From Sedimentibacter saalensis (GTDB lineage Bacteria > Bacillota > Clostridia > Tissierellales > Sedimentibacteraceae), in contig NZ_VLKH01000002.1 in the NCBI RefSeq assembly GCF_007830175.1, positions 62,001 to 126,000 of the forward strand: a stretch of DNA of 64,000 bases, in the 5' to 3' direction. A model generated the notes under the pieces. The model worked only from the letters and a program-made list of their open reading frames with translations. It was not told where the DNA came from and made no database searches. The position numbers and the translations under genes are program-made. Below, piece after piece: positions 1 through 7,091 of the stretch; within the stretch, counting starts at the first letter, position 1; every line of letters begins with the position of its first letter.

Positions 1-213
1 ATTCAGCTTCTGGTACTGGAATGTTTGATACTAATAACAGGATATTCTTTTGGAATAATGAAGGATACAATGATTTTAACATCTGTGGCCGTATCCATAA
101 TTATTGTATTTATTATTGTACATTTAGTTTCATGGCTTATTGACTTTAAAACAGCGGCTAATCTTAATGATAGTTTAAAGGTTTATCAAAGAAAAGAAAG
201 CAACACTCCTTGA
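1..213 (+). CDS. C-terminal end of a membrane protein (DUF3021-like), truncated by the window edge
   Basis: The reading frame is already open at base 1 (IQLLVLEC...) and ends at TGA 211-213, so only about 70 C-terminal residues are present. A hydrophobic segment (about residues 22-45 of the visible part) is followed by a charged tail, LNDSLKVYQRKES. The layout of a last membrane helix ending in W-L-I and then a Leu-Asn-x-x-Leu-Lys-x-Tyr tail resembles DUF3021 proteins, small four-helix membrane proteins often found beside LytTR regulators. This assignment is tentative because the body of the protein lies outside the window. A TTG at 25 could serve as an internal start, but no ribosome site supports it. 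Confidence 0.5.
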   Translation: MQLLVLECLILITGYSFGIMKDTMILTSVAVSIIIVFIIVHLVSWLIDFKTAANLNDSLKVYQRKESNTP

Positions 214-276
214 AGAATATAATAAATTTACATAGAGAAAAATACAATTATCTATTAAATGAGGATGGAAATTATT

Positions 277-840
277 ATGAAACTTTTTATAATATTTGGA
301 CCACATGCAGTGGGTAAAATGACTGTAGGGCAGGAGTTGACCAAAATTACTAAACTTAAATTATTTCACAATCATATGACAATAGATGTAGTCAGTGACT
401 TGTTTGAAAACATACCCAAGGAAAGAAACAGACTAATAAACCTTTTCAGAAAAGAAATATTTGAGGCATATTCTAAAAGTGATGAATATGGAATGATTTT
501 TACATATATGTGGGCTTTTGACCGTAAAGAAGACTGGGAATATATTGATTATGTTGAAAAATTATTTTCTTCCAGAGGAGCACAGATATATTTCGTTGAA
601 TTAGAAGCAGATTATGATCTGAGGATTGAGAGAAATAAGACTGAAAACAGACTTCTGAACAAGCCTACAAAAAGAAACATAGAAAAATCCGAATCATTAT
701 TTAGAAGTTTAGAAAATACATATCGACTAAATTCATTTGATGGGGAAGTATCAAAAGAAAATTATTTAAGAATAGACAATTCAAATCTACGGCCGGAAGA
801 AGCAGCTTTAATTATAAAAAATAAGTTTTCGCTTATTTAG
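277..840 (+). CDS. AAA/P-loop nucleotide kinase-like protein
   Basis: This 187-residue soluble protein begins with a beta strand and a Walker A loop, GPHAVGKMT, at about residues 8-16. The next stretch (LFHNHMTID, about residues 29-37) is typical of the uncharacterised P-loop kinase family annotated as AAA family ATPase or shikimate-kinase-like; its substrate is unknown. Possible starts are ATG at 259, 265 and 277. I chose 277 because GAGGATGG lies 8-9 nt upstream of it and relatives usually begin MKL followed by the P-loop. It ends 19 nt before the metallophosphoesterase gene, on the same strand, so the two may be co-transcribed. There is no sign of damage. Confidence 0.75.
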   Translation: MKLFIIFGPHAVGKMTVGQELTKITKLKLFHNHMTIDVVSDLFENIPKERNRLINLFRKEIFEAYSKSDEYGMIFTYMWAFDRKEDWEYIDYVEKLFSSRGAQIYFVELEADYDLRIERNKTENRLLNKPTKRNIEKSESLFRSLENTYRLNSFDGEVSKENYLRIDNSNLRPEEAALIIKNKFSLI

Positions 841-859
841 TACATAGAAAGTAGGTTTT

Positions 860-1696
860 ATGAAATTATACATAGCATTATTCATATTATCAATTTTAGT
901 TCCATTCCTTGTTTGGCAAAACAATGGCATTGTTATAACAAGATATAATTATATAAATAATAAGATTCCGGATAAATTAAGCGGTATGAAAATTGTGCAT
1001 GTATCTGACTTACACAACAAAAATTTTCATGGGAAATTAACAAAGAAAATTAAAATAATAAATCCTGATATTATTTTTATTACTGGAGATTTAATAGACA
1101 GAAGAAAAACAAATGTAGCTTTGGCAGTCAAATTTATAAAAGAAATTGTTACAATTGCACCTGTATATTATGTTTCCGGCAATCATGAACAGTTATCAGG
1201 AAATTATGAGGAATTGAAAAAGGAATTTAATAAATTACACGTTATAATAATGGATAATGTATATACTAAAATTAATATTGAAGGCAGTGAAATAGTATTG
1301 TTAGGTATTGCTGATCCTTCAATTAACCAAAATGAAAAAACATATCATAGCGAAAACAATACAACATATATGAGAAATACATTACATGAGCTAACTCACA
1401 ACATAAAAACAGATTTTAATATACTTTTATCTCACAGACCTGAGCTTTTTGAAATTTACAAAGAATTTAATGTAGATTTGGTGTTCAGCGGACATGCTCA
1501 TGGCGGTCAAATCAGAATTCCTTTTTTAGGAGGGATTTTGTCTCCAAACCAAGGGTTTTTTCCAAAGTATTCAGAAGGAATGCATAGGGAAGGCGTAACA
1601 TCCATGGTTGTAAGCAGAGGATTGGGGAATAGTCTCTTTCCCTTTCGAATATTCAATCGACCGGAGTTAATTGTAGTTGCTCTGAATAAAGAATAA
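860..1696 (+). CDS. Membrane-anchored metallophosphoesterase (YkuE/YaeI-like)
   Basis: The 278-residue protein has a single N-terminal hydrophobic segment (about residues 1-20), probably an uncleaved anchor, and then a calcineurin-like phosphoesterase domain. The family metal-binding motifs appear in order: VSDLH (48-52), TGDLID (75-80), GNHE (107-110), LLSHRPE and FSGHAHGGQ (about residues 208-216). These bind two divalent metals and hydrolyse a phosphoester or pyrophosphate. Relatives such as YkuE and YaeI act at the membrane or outside it; the substrate here cannot be read from the sequence. The start ATG follows AAGTAGG. The gene lies just downstream of the P-loop kinase-like gene, and no clear terminator follows before the AT-rich region. 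Confidence 0.85.
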   Translation: MKLYIALFILSILVPFLVWQNNGIVITRYNYINNKIPDKLSGMKIVHVSDLHNKNFHGKLTKKIKIINPDIIFITGDLIDRRKTNVALAVKFIKEIVTIAPVYYVSGNHEQLSGNYEELKKEFNKLHVIIMDNVYTKINIEGSEIVLLGIADPSINQNEKTYHSENNTTYMRNTLHELTHNIKTDFNILLSHRPELFEIYKEFNVDLVFSGHAHGGQIRIPFLGGILSPNQGFFPKYSEGMHREGVTSMVVSRGLGNSLFPFRIFNRPELIVVALNKE

Positions 1697-1902
1697 ATGC
1701 AGTGCTTTGAAATATTTTATGTCTTTAACAGTACCTAACTTAAAAATTAAGAATTGTCACGACATATTAATTAATGTTTATTATATAATTCAATAAACAA
1801 TTTTAAAATCAAAATGAGATTTTTCAGATTTGTGCAAGTTAACAATCTATACATGACAGCAAATTGCATATGATGAAATTTTGGAAATATTCCTGTGGAA
1901 AT

Positions 1903-1948
1903 AGTGGAGATTTGACATTTTAGGAGAAAAATGTGCAAAATCTCCACT
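1903..1948. repeat. Two-tier hairpin
   Basis: AGTGGAGATTT (1903-1913) pairs with AAATCTCCACT (1938-1948). Inside it ACATTTT (1915-1921) pairs with AAAATGT (1928-1934) around a short loop. The 18 paired positions are interrupted only near 1914/1935-1937. No T-run follows on either strand, so it is not a standard terminator. It stands 18 nt before the palindrome at 1966-1991. Confidence 0.6.
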
Positions 1949-1965
1949 TTAAAGGACGTTTTATA

Positions 1966-1991
1966 TGTCGCAAAATAGATATTTTGCGACA
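1966..1991. repeat. Perfect palindrome, arm TGTCGCAAAAT
   Basis: TGTCGCAAAAT (1966-1976), spacer AGAT, then its exact reverse complement ATTTTGCGACA (1981-1991). The right arm recurs exactly at 2634-2644, between the promoter region and ribosome site of the recombinase. If read as 10-bp arms with a 6-bp spacer, the geometry is that of a tyrosine-recombinase core site. It could equally be an operator. Confidence 0.6.
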
Positions 1992-2267
1992 AAAAAATTA
2001 AAGAAAAAGGGGAAGGCTCTACAAATATTGAAATTTCAACGTTTATCGAATTGCAGTCTCTCAGCCTTTTTTTGCTTTTAATAATTAATTTTTACAGTTC
2101 TGTTGACAACTTTTATATTATTTTTGATATATTTTCAAATATCATTTTTAAATTACAATTTTAATTTTCGATTATTGTTTTGAAAAATATTTTTACTTAT
2201 TTTATTTTTTGCTGCAGTTATAATTAATGTTACAGCATTCTTTAAATGTTCAAAATTTCAAGGCTTC

Positions 2268-2467
2268 AAAATGCGTTTAAACAAAAGATATTTTCATTGC
2301 CAAGTATTTATACCTTTTGATTTTGTTAGCCGATGTTTTGACCTGCTAATTTGCACTTCATGGATAATAACTCTTCAATTTTTATCTTTAAAAAAACGAG
2401 GCCGTAAAATGCGTTTAAACGAAAGATATTTTGTTTGTCGATTATTTATACCAATGAATTTTGTTAG
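2268..2467 (+). repeat. Imperfect direct repeat, about 60 bp, 138 bp apart
   Basis: Copy A (about 2268-2330) and copy B (about 2406-2467) share AAAATGCGTTTAAAC, then AAAGATATTTT, TATTTATACC and ATTTTGTTAG, with scattered substitutions. Both contain the 8-base palindrome GTTTAAAC. The copies are in the same frame (138 is a multiple of 3) and would read MRLNKRYF... and MRLNERYF..., but many differences change the amino acid and no ribosome site precedes either ATG. Confidence 0.65.
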
Positions 2468-2592
2468 TAATGTTCTATTTTGAGTTTAATATTATTAATT
2501 GAGCAAATTAATTAGCTCTTACGAAATTTTTTGATTAAAATTCATGATTCAATTTGTATTATTCGAAATAATAATTAAATTTGCAGTTTCCA

Positions 2593-2644
2593 TTGCATTT
2601 AATGTAAATTTTGTCTATAATTGTATTATAATTATTTTGCGACA
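2593..2644 (+). promoter_or_regulatory. Putative promoter of the recombinase with overlapping palindrome arm
   Basis: TATAAT at 2616-2621 follows TTGCAT (2593-2598) by 17 nt; a second TATAAT lies at 2627-2632. ATTTTGCGACA (2634-2644), identical to one arm of the upstream palindrome, would cover the transcription start. This suggests autoregulation or a recombination site, though neither is shown. Confidence 0.4.
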
Positions 2645-2663
2645 TTTTTGCAAAGGAGAAACT

Positions 2664-3638
2664 ATGTACATAAATTACAGTGACCTATGCCCTGCTCCCA
2701 TGAGCAATTTTTTAGAATATCTTTTGTCCATCAGAGGTAAATCAGAAAAAACAGTTAACGAATATTTTCTTGATCTTCGCACTTTTTACAGATTTCTTGT
2801 AATGAGATACAAATTAAGCGACAATACTGATGTGTTTGAAGATATAGACATTTCCCTGGTGGACATTGACACCATCAAAAAAATTAAAATTATGGACCTT
2901 CACTCCTTCATAGGTTATATTGACAGGGAAAGAAACAATTCAAACAGAACAAAGGCAAGAAAAATTGCATGCCTTCGTTCTTTTTTCAAATATTTGTATT
3001 CAATTGTAAAACTCATTCCTGAAAATCCAGCATTAGACCTTGAAACTCCAAAGAAAAACAGCCGTCTTCCCGTTGCCTTGTCTCTGGATGAATCAAAAAG
3101 TCTTCTTACATCAATAAACGGTTCAAACGAAAAGCGCGATTATGCAATCATTACTCTCTTTTTAAACTGCGGACTGCGTTTGTCTGAACTCATAAGCATA
3201 AACATCGACAAAATCAAGGGAGACACTCTTACGGTTGTTGGAAAAGGAAATAAGGAAAGGACAATATATCTCAATGATGTATGTGTACAAGCAATTGAAG
3301 AATATCTGGAAGTCAGGCCTGATCCTAAGCCCGGTCATGAAAAGGCACTTTTCATCAGCAACAGAAAAAGCCGGTTTTCGCAAAAAGGTGTCCAGCACAT
3401 GGTTGACAAGTACCTGGCTGAAGCTGGATTGTCAGGCAAGCACTACTCTCCTCACAAGCTCCGCCACACAGCTGCAACGCTCATGTATCAATACGGTCAT
3501 GTGGATATTCGAACCCTGCAGGAGCTCCTTGGTCATGAAAGTGTTTCAACCACACAAATTTACACTCATATAAATAAAGAACAGCTGCGGGATGCAGTTA
3601 AATTAAATCCGTTAAATTTAGAAGAATCTGAAACATAA
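2664..3638 (+). CDS. Tyrosine recombinase (XerC/XerD-like, orphan)
   Basis: The 324-residue site-specific recombinase has an N-terminal SAM-like core-binding domain (about 12-115) and a C-terminal catalytic domain (about 135-310). The catalytic set is complete: Arg172 (NCGLRLSE), Lys194 (GKGNKER), His264 and Arg267 (HKLRH), His291 (LGHES) and nucleophile Tyr300 (QIYTH). It cuts and rejoins DNA through a phosphotyrosine bond. The open frame reaches back to 2544, but AAAGGAG at 2652-2658 places the start at ATG 2664. It is not beside the usual xerC or xerD neighbours, has no excisionase or transposase partner, and faces a palindrome-rich region. It could be the chromosome-dimer resolvase, a single-recombinase system, or a remnant of an integrating element. 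Confidence 0.85.
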   Translation: MYINYSDLCPAPMSNFLEYLLSIRGKSEKTVNEYFLDLRTFYRFLVMRYKLSDNTDVFEDIDISLVDIDTIKKIKIMDLHSFIGYIDRERNNSNRTKARKIACLRSFFKYLYSIVKLIPENPALDLETPKKNSRLPVALSLDESKSLLTSINGSNEKRDYAIITLFLNCGLRLSELISINIDKIKGDTLTVVGKGNKERTIYLNDVCVQAIEEYLEVRPDPKPGHEKALFISNRKSRFSQKGVQHMVDKYLAEAGLSGKHYSPHKLRHTAATLMYQYGHVDIRTLQELLGHESVSTTQIYTHINKEQLRDAVKLNPLNLEESET

Positions 3639-3667
3639 AAAGGTTGCTCAGCAACTTTGCTATATAA

Positions 3668-3709
3668 AAAAACTGTAGATTTCCTGAATACATGAAATCT
3701 ACAGTTTTT
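3668..3709. terminator. Bidirectional terminator between recombinase and MutS2-like gene
   Basis: AAAAACTGTAGATTTC (3668-3683) pairs perfectly with 3694-3709 around a 10-nt loop, with T-runs on both strands. It serves both convergent genes. A small GTTGC/GCAAC hairpin sits just upstream near 3642-3655. Confidence 0.9.
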
Positions 3710-3710
3710 A

Positions 3711-5609
3711 TTACTGCCTTTCTTTTCTTGCTTTCTGCAGTTTTTTAAGTGCTTTTTTTGATCCTCTTGCAATATCTTTTTCTAATTTTCTTTCTGCAAA
3801 GCTTGTAAATAAAGAATTCAAATCATAATCTTGGGGATACAGCTCTGAAGCTTTAAATTCCAATTTGATTTGTTTTACATTCACTTCCATAAACTTATTG
3901 TCATATAAGACTGTTACATTGTTGAGTTCGTCTTTTGGTTTATAAATCAAGCCGCTTTTTTTGTATTCTGTCAAATAAACCTTGTCGCCAATATTATAAT
4001 CGTAATTTTCATATGGAACATTTTCTGTAATCTCTTGTTCGATTCTAATTTTATTTTTACTTACATAATTATAATTGTAATCTTTGTTTTTAATATAATG
4101 TTCTGCTCTTTGTATGACGTCTTCATGAATACCCATTTTTTTAGAAATCCACAATGCGTTGCTCTTTCCTGATTCGCCAATTGACAATTTATATAATGGT
4201 TCTAATGTATCGCTGTTAAAAAGCATTGCAGCATTTTGAAAATCACTGTGTTTCAATGAAAAGTTTTTAATTTCGCCGTAATGTGTTGTTGCAACGGTTA
4301 TGGCGCCTCTGTGATAAACCTCTTCTAATATGGAAATAGCTAGTGCTGCACCTTCGTTTGGTTCAGTTCCGCTTCCAATTTCATCAAAAAGTAAAAGTGT
4401 TGATTTATTTGTTTCTTTTATGATTTCAGCAATGTTCTTTATGTGAGAAGAAAATGTACTCAATGCATTTTCAATGCTTTGATCATCACCAATATCTGCA
4501 AAGATGTGACTGAATACTGAAATTACACTACCTTTTTCACATGGCACATGAAAACCTGATTGAACCGCCAATGTCAACAATCCCACAGCCTTTAACACAA
4601 CAGTCTTACCGCCTGCATTAGGTCCTGTAATAACAAGTGTTCTGTAATCCTTTCCCACTGAAAAGTTCAAAGGTACAACTTTTCCTTTAAGCAGCGGATG
4701 TCGACCATTTATTATATTTATATAACCATAATCATTGATGTCCGGAGAAATGCCTCCAATTGATATACTGTATTTTGCCTTGGCCAAAATCATGTCATAT
4801 AAACCTATTACTTCTATATTCGCTTTTAATTCGCTTATATACTCGCGCACAAGGCCTGTTAAATAACATAAAATCTGATATTCTTCATTTGACTCTTCTG
4901 CCCTTAGCTGCATTAGTTCTGCTGTCAGCTTGCTCACCATGGATGGTTCAATAAAAACAGTTGAACCTGTAGAAGAAGTGTCTACTAAAGTTCCATCAAC
5001 CTGATTTTTGTAGGATGATTTAATTGGTATGGTAAATCGTCCATTTCTTTTTGTCACAAAGAAATCCTGTATTAAAATTTTGTTGTTTGCTGATTTTAAA
5101 AACCCATCCAGCTTTTCTTCTATTTTAATTTCTGCGTTTTCAATGAGCCTTCTGATCCTTTTCAATTCTTTTGTTGCATTTGAGTCTATAACATTATTGT
5201 GAATAGAATTATTGATTTCTTCTTCAACATTTTCAAGCTCTCGTATTGAATAACTGTAACTCATTAATGTTGGAGCATAAAATTCTTTATCTTTCATGTA
5301 AAACTTGATTTTTCTGCACCCTCTTAAAAAGTCAGAAACATTACTCAATTGTTCAGGGCTTAAAACACCATCTTTTTCAACATTTATAATAATGTTATCA
5401 ATGTTGACTATGCCTTGCAGCGGAACAGTGCTGCTTTCCAGAAGTATTTTTCCTTCTGATGTTTCAAGAAGTCTATTTTTGACAGTCTGAATATTTGAAG
5501 AAGGCAAGAGCTTTTGGATCATGTTTTTTCCAAGATTGCTTACACAAAAATCTTTTACAATATTTTTTAATTCTTCAAATTGTAATTTTGTTAAGGTTGT
5601 ATTATTCAT
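3711..5609 (-). CDS. MutS2-like ATPase lacking the Smr nuclease domain
   Basis: This 632-residue member of the MutS2 family has the MutS core and ATPase: Walker A GPNAGGKT, Walker B LLFDEIGSGTEPNEGAALA and the switch ATTHYGE. Full MutS2 proteins are about 780 residues with a KOW-like segment and a C-terminal Smr domain. Here the protein stops after a basic tail (KKALKKLQKARKERQ), so the Smr endonuclease is absent. MutS2 has been linked to suppressing recombination and to splitting collided ribosomes in Bacillus; which role this short paralogue keeps is unknown. The upstream ATG at 5615 touches its AAGGA, whereas ATG 5609 has a 6-nt spacing, so I start at 5609. Nothing suggests frameshift decay. 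Confidence 0.85.
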   Translation of the reverse strand: MNNTTLTKLQFEELKNIVKDFCVSNLGKNMIQKLLPSSNIQTVKNRLLETSEGKILLESSTVPLQGIVNIDNIIINVEKDGVLSPEQLSNVSDFLRGCRKIKFYMKDKEFYAPTLMSYSYSIRELENVEEEINNSIHNNVIDSNATKELKRIRRLIENAEIKIEEKLDGFLKSANNKILIQDFFVTKRNGRFTIPIKSSYKNQVDGTLVDTSSTGSTVFIEPSMVSKLTAELMQLRAEESNEEYQILCYLTGLVREYISELKANIEVIGLYDMILAKAKYSISIGGISPDINDYGYINIINGRHPLLKGKVVPLNFSVGKDYRTLVITGPNAGGKTVVLKAVGLLTLAVQSGFHVPCEKGSVISVFSHIFADIGDDQSIENALSTFSSHIKNIAEIIKETNKSTLLLFDEIGSGTEPNEGAALAISILEEVYHRGAITVATTHYGEIKNFSLKHSDFQNAAMLFNSDTLEPLYKLSIGESGKSNALWISKKMGIHEDVIQRAEHYIKNKDYNYNYVSKNKIRIEQEITENVPYENYDYNIGDKVYLTEYKKSGLIYKPKDELNNVTVLYDNKFMEVNVKQIKLEFKASELYPQDYDLNSLFTSFAERKLEKDIARGSKKALKKLQKARKERQ

Positions 5610-5669
5610 TTTCATTCCTTTCTTATTTAAAAAATAAGCTATGGAAGTACCAGGTAGATTTATTTATTG

Positions 5670-5923
5670 CACAAAAATAGCTGCGGATATATCCACAGCT
5701 ATATATTTTCTCTATTATTAATAAGGAAATATAACATTATAAATAATGCTTCAGTAGTGTGATTGTATCTTCCATAGACAATGATAATAAGCAAATTCAA
5801 ATAAGCGTGACATTTTTGTTATCACAGCTTTTGCTCATTATATATTAATTTAATCTATTGGTTAGATACACTCTCTAACATAAAATTCTCCTATTGATCA
5901 CATAAAATCTATAATCTACCTTT
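5670..5923 (-). ncRNA. Candidate small RNA or leader-peptide transcript (about 250 nt)
   Basis: A consensus promoter (5930-5958) and a terminator (5672-5702) on the minus strand bracket about 250 nt with no ordinary gene. Near its 5' end AGGAG with a 6-nt spacer precedes an 8-codon frame, MLESVSNQ (5855-5881), which also forms the hairpin GTTAGA/TCTAAC. Two further micro-frames (13 and 20 codons) have poor ribosome sites. It may be a regulatory RNA, a micro-protein gene or a leader. I do not recognise an RNA family. Confidence 0.4.
5672..5702 (-). terminator. Terminator of the small transcript upstream of the MutS2-like gene
   Basis: On the minus strand ATAGCTGTGGAT pairs with ATCCGCAGCTAT (5677-5702, one G-U pair, 2-nt loop) and is followed by TTTTTG. 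It lies about 270 bp beyond the yneA-like stop codon and closes the transcript expected from the promoter at 5930-5958. Confidence 0.75.
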
Positions 5924-5929
5924 AAATTT

Positions 5930-5958
5930 ATTATATTCACTGAAATGATGAATGTCAA
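5930..5958 (-). promoter_or_regulatory. Consensus sigma-A promoter
   Basis: On the minus strand TTGACA (5953-5958), a 17-nt spacer and TATAAT (5930-5935) match the vegetative promoter consensus exactly. It begins 15 nt beyond the stop codon of the yneA-like gene and points toward the MutS2-like gene, so it starts a separate transcript. Confidence 0.8.
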
Positions 5959-5973
5959 TAAAAACTTATTATA

Positions 5974-6288
5974 TTATTCTACATTCACAGGAACTTTAAT
6001 CACATCACCGGGATGAATAGAAGCATTATAAATGCTGTTTTCATTAGAAATTTCGTAAACCAGTTCCCTTATGTCCGCATTTCTGTCAGCAGCATAGCTT
6101 GATGCAATTGACCAAAGTGTATCTCCGTACTGAACAGTTACAATGTCAAACTGCGGTATGTCTTTGGAATATGCATTAAAAGTTGCAGCAAATGTAAAAA
6201 CAAGCATGCTGATTGATAATATTGATAAAAACATAAATCTTTTAAACTTTTTCATATTGGTTACTTTGTACTTGTTTAATATTATCAT
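5974..6288 (-). CDS. yneA: LysM-domain cell-division suppressor, YneA-like
   Basis: The 104-residue protein has an N-terminal membrane or signal segment (about residues 18-40) and one C-terminal LysM domain (about 50-100: VTVQYGDTLWSIASSY ... NASIHPGDVIKVP). This is the architecture of YneA, the Bacillus SOS protein that delays septation. It is divergent from lexA, as yneA is in Bacillus. The start at ATG 6288 follows GAGGTG; an alternative ATG at 6255 has no ribosome site. A LexA-like box (6298-6311) lies against the ribosome site, so SOS control is expected. The membrane segment plus LysM suggests it acts at the septal wall. The family name is inferred from layout and context. Confidence 0.75.
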   Translation of the reverse strand: MIILNKYKVTNMKKFKRFMFLSILSISMLVFTFAATFNAYSKDIPQFDIVTVQYGDTLWSIASSYAADRNADIRELVYEISNENSIYNASIHPGDVIKVPVNVE

Positions 6289-6297
6289 AATTCACCT

Positions 6298-6311
6298 CGA
6301 ACATATTTTCT
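6298..6311 (-). promoter_or_regulatory. LexA-type box, yneA-proximal
   Basis: CGAACATATTTTCT matches the Bacillus LexA box CGAACATATGTTCG at 12 of 14 positions. It lies immediately upstream of the yneA-like ribosome site. Confidence 0.6.
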
Positions 6312-6325
6312 GTCTTAATTCTAGC

Positions 6326-6339
6326 AGAACATCTGTTCG
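6326..6339. promoter_or_regulatory. LexA box (central)
   Basis: AGAACATCTGTTCG matches the Bacillus LexA consensus at 12 of 14 positions and has the complete GAAC-N4-GTTC core. It lies in the middle of the divergent yneA-like/lexA spacer and could control both genes. Confidence 0.8.
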
Positions 6340-6365
6340 ATGTCAACATGTTTTTGAAATTTTCT

Positions 6366-6379
6366 CAAACAAATGTTTG
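6366..6379 (+). promoter_or_regulatory. LexA-type box, lexA-proximal
   Basis: CAAACAAATGTTTG is a near-palindrome matching the LexA consensus at 11 of 14 positions, 52 nt upstream of the lexA start codon. It is the weakest of the three boxes but sits well for autoregulation. Confidence 0.55.
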
Positions 6380-6430
6380 ATTTATTATGAAAAGTATGGT
6401 AATATAAAGAAAAACAAAAGAGGTGGAACC

Positions 6431-7054
6431 ATGAATTATGAAGGCTTAAGCGATAAGCAAGTTAAAATACTGCAATACATAAAGAATGAGCTGGCGCTGA
6501 GAGGTTATCCCCCGTCAATCCGTGAAATCTGCAAAGCTGTAGGTTTAAGCTCTACTTCTTCAGTACATGCGCATTTGAGCACATTGGAAGAAAAAGGTTA
6601 TTTAAAAAAAGGAACAAACAAAAGACGAGCTCTCGAACTTATTGATATAGATGATATTTGCTGCAATCTTCCCAAAAAAGAAATTGTGAATGTTCCAATT
6701 ATAGGAACAGTTACTGCCGGAGCTCCCATACTTGCCGTTGAAAATGTTGATGACACTCTTCCTATTTCCGTAGACTTTGTAGGAAACAAAGAATCATATG
6801 TGCTGAAAGTAAAAGGTGAAAGCATGATTGAAGCCGGAATTTTAAACGGCGACTTTGTAATTGTAAACTCTCAGAATACTGCAAAAAACGGAGACATAGT
6901 TGTTGCTCTCATAGATGATGAAGCAACAGTAAAAACTTTTTACAAGGAAAAAGACCACATTCGTCTGCAGCCTCAAAACAGCGCCATGGATCCTATTTTA
7001 GTAAAAAACCCTTACATCCTAGGTGTTGTAAAAGCAGTTGTTCGAAAATATTAA
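6431..7054 (+). CDS. lexA: LexA, SOS repressor
   Basis: LexA (207 residues) represses DNA-damage genes until RecA-stimulated self-cleavage. The N-terminal winged helix covers about residues 1-65 (RGYPPSIREICKAVGLSS). The cleavage bond Ala96-Gly97 lies in VTAGAP, and the Ser/Lys dyad is Ser131 (KGESM) and Lys168 (ATVKTF). The open frame extends upstream to 6143, but AGAGGTGG directly before ATG 6431 fixes the start. The length is normal for the family. It is divergent from a yneA-like gene with LexA boxes between, the arrangement known from Bacillus. Confidence 0.97.
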   Translation: MNYEGLSDKQVKILQYIKNELALRGYPPSIREICKAVGLSSTSSVHAHLSTLEEKGYLKKGTNKRRALELIDIDDICCNLPKKEIVNVPIIGTVTAGAPILAVENVDDTLPISVDFVGNKESYVLKVKGESMIEAGILNGDFVIVNSQNTAKNGDIVVALIDDEATVKTFYKEKDHIRLQPQNSAMDPILVKNPYILGVVKAVVRKY

Positions 7055-7058
7055 CAAT

Positions 7059-7090
7059 AAACCTCATGTACCTTGGTACCATGAGGTTTT
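7059..7090. terminator. Bidirectional terminator between lexA and the subtilase
   Basis: CCTCATGTACC (7062-7072) pairs with GGTACCATGAGG (7075-7086, one bulge), with AAA upstream and TTTT downstream. It ends lexA on the plus strand and the surface operon on the minus strand. Confidence 0.85.
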
Positions 7091-7091
7091 A

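Larger units (their letters stand above)
1697..2663. other. Gene-poor AT-rich region upstream of the recombinase
   Basis: About 970 bases hold no convincing gene. They do contain a two-tier hairpin (1903-1948), a perfect 11-bp-arm palindrome (1966-1991), a 12-base palindrome TTGAAATTTCAA near 2030, an imperfect direct repeat (2268-2467) and, near the end, a copy of one arm of the palindrome (2634-2644). A TTGACA at 2103-2108 with a poor downstream hexamer could be a weak promoter. The 70-codon plus-strand frame at 2271-2483 is made mostly of the direct repeat and has no ribosome site, so I do not call it a gene. The region may be a recombination target or an eroded insertion scar. Confidence 0.6.

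Noticed and set aside
1771..1992. 73-codon minus-strand frame
   Set aside because: It covers the two hairpins, lacks a ribosome site and has AT-driven composition; palindromes explain the open frame.
2271..2483. 70-codon plus-strand frame built from the direct repeat
   Set aside because: No ribosome site, many non-conservative differences between copies, and it is confined to repeat DNA. Kept as a repeat, not a gene.
1697..2663. dif site in the gene-poor region
   Set aside because: No stretch there resembles the Bacillus-type dif arms; the palindrome found has a different sequence.
2664..3638. Integrative element with this recombinase as integrase
   Set aside because: No excisionase, replication, mobilisation or phage genes adjoin it and no flanking attachment duplication was seen.
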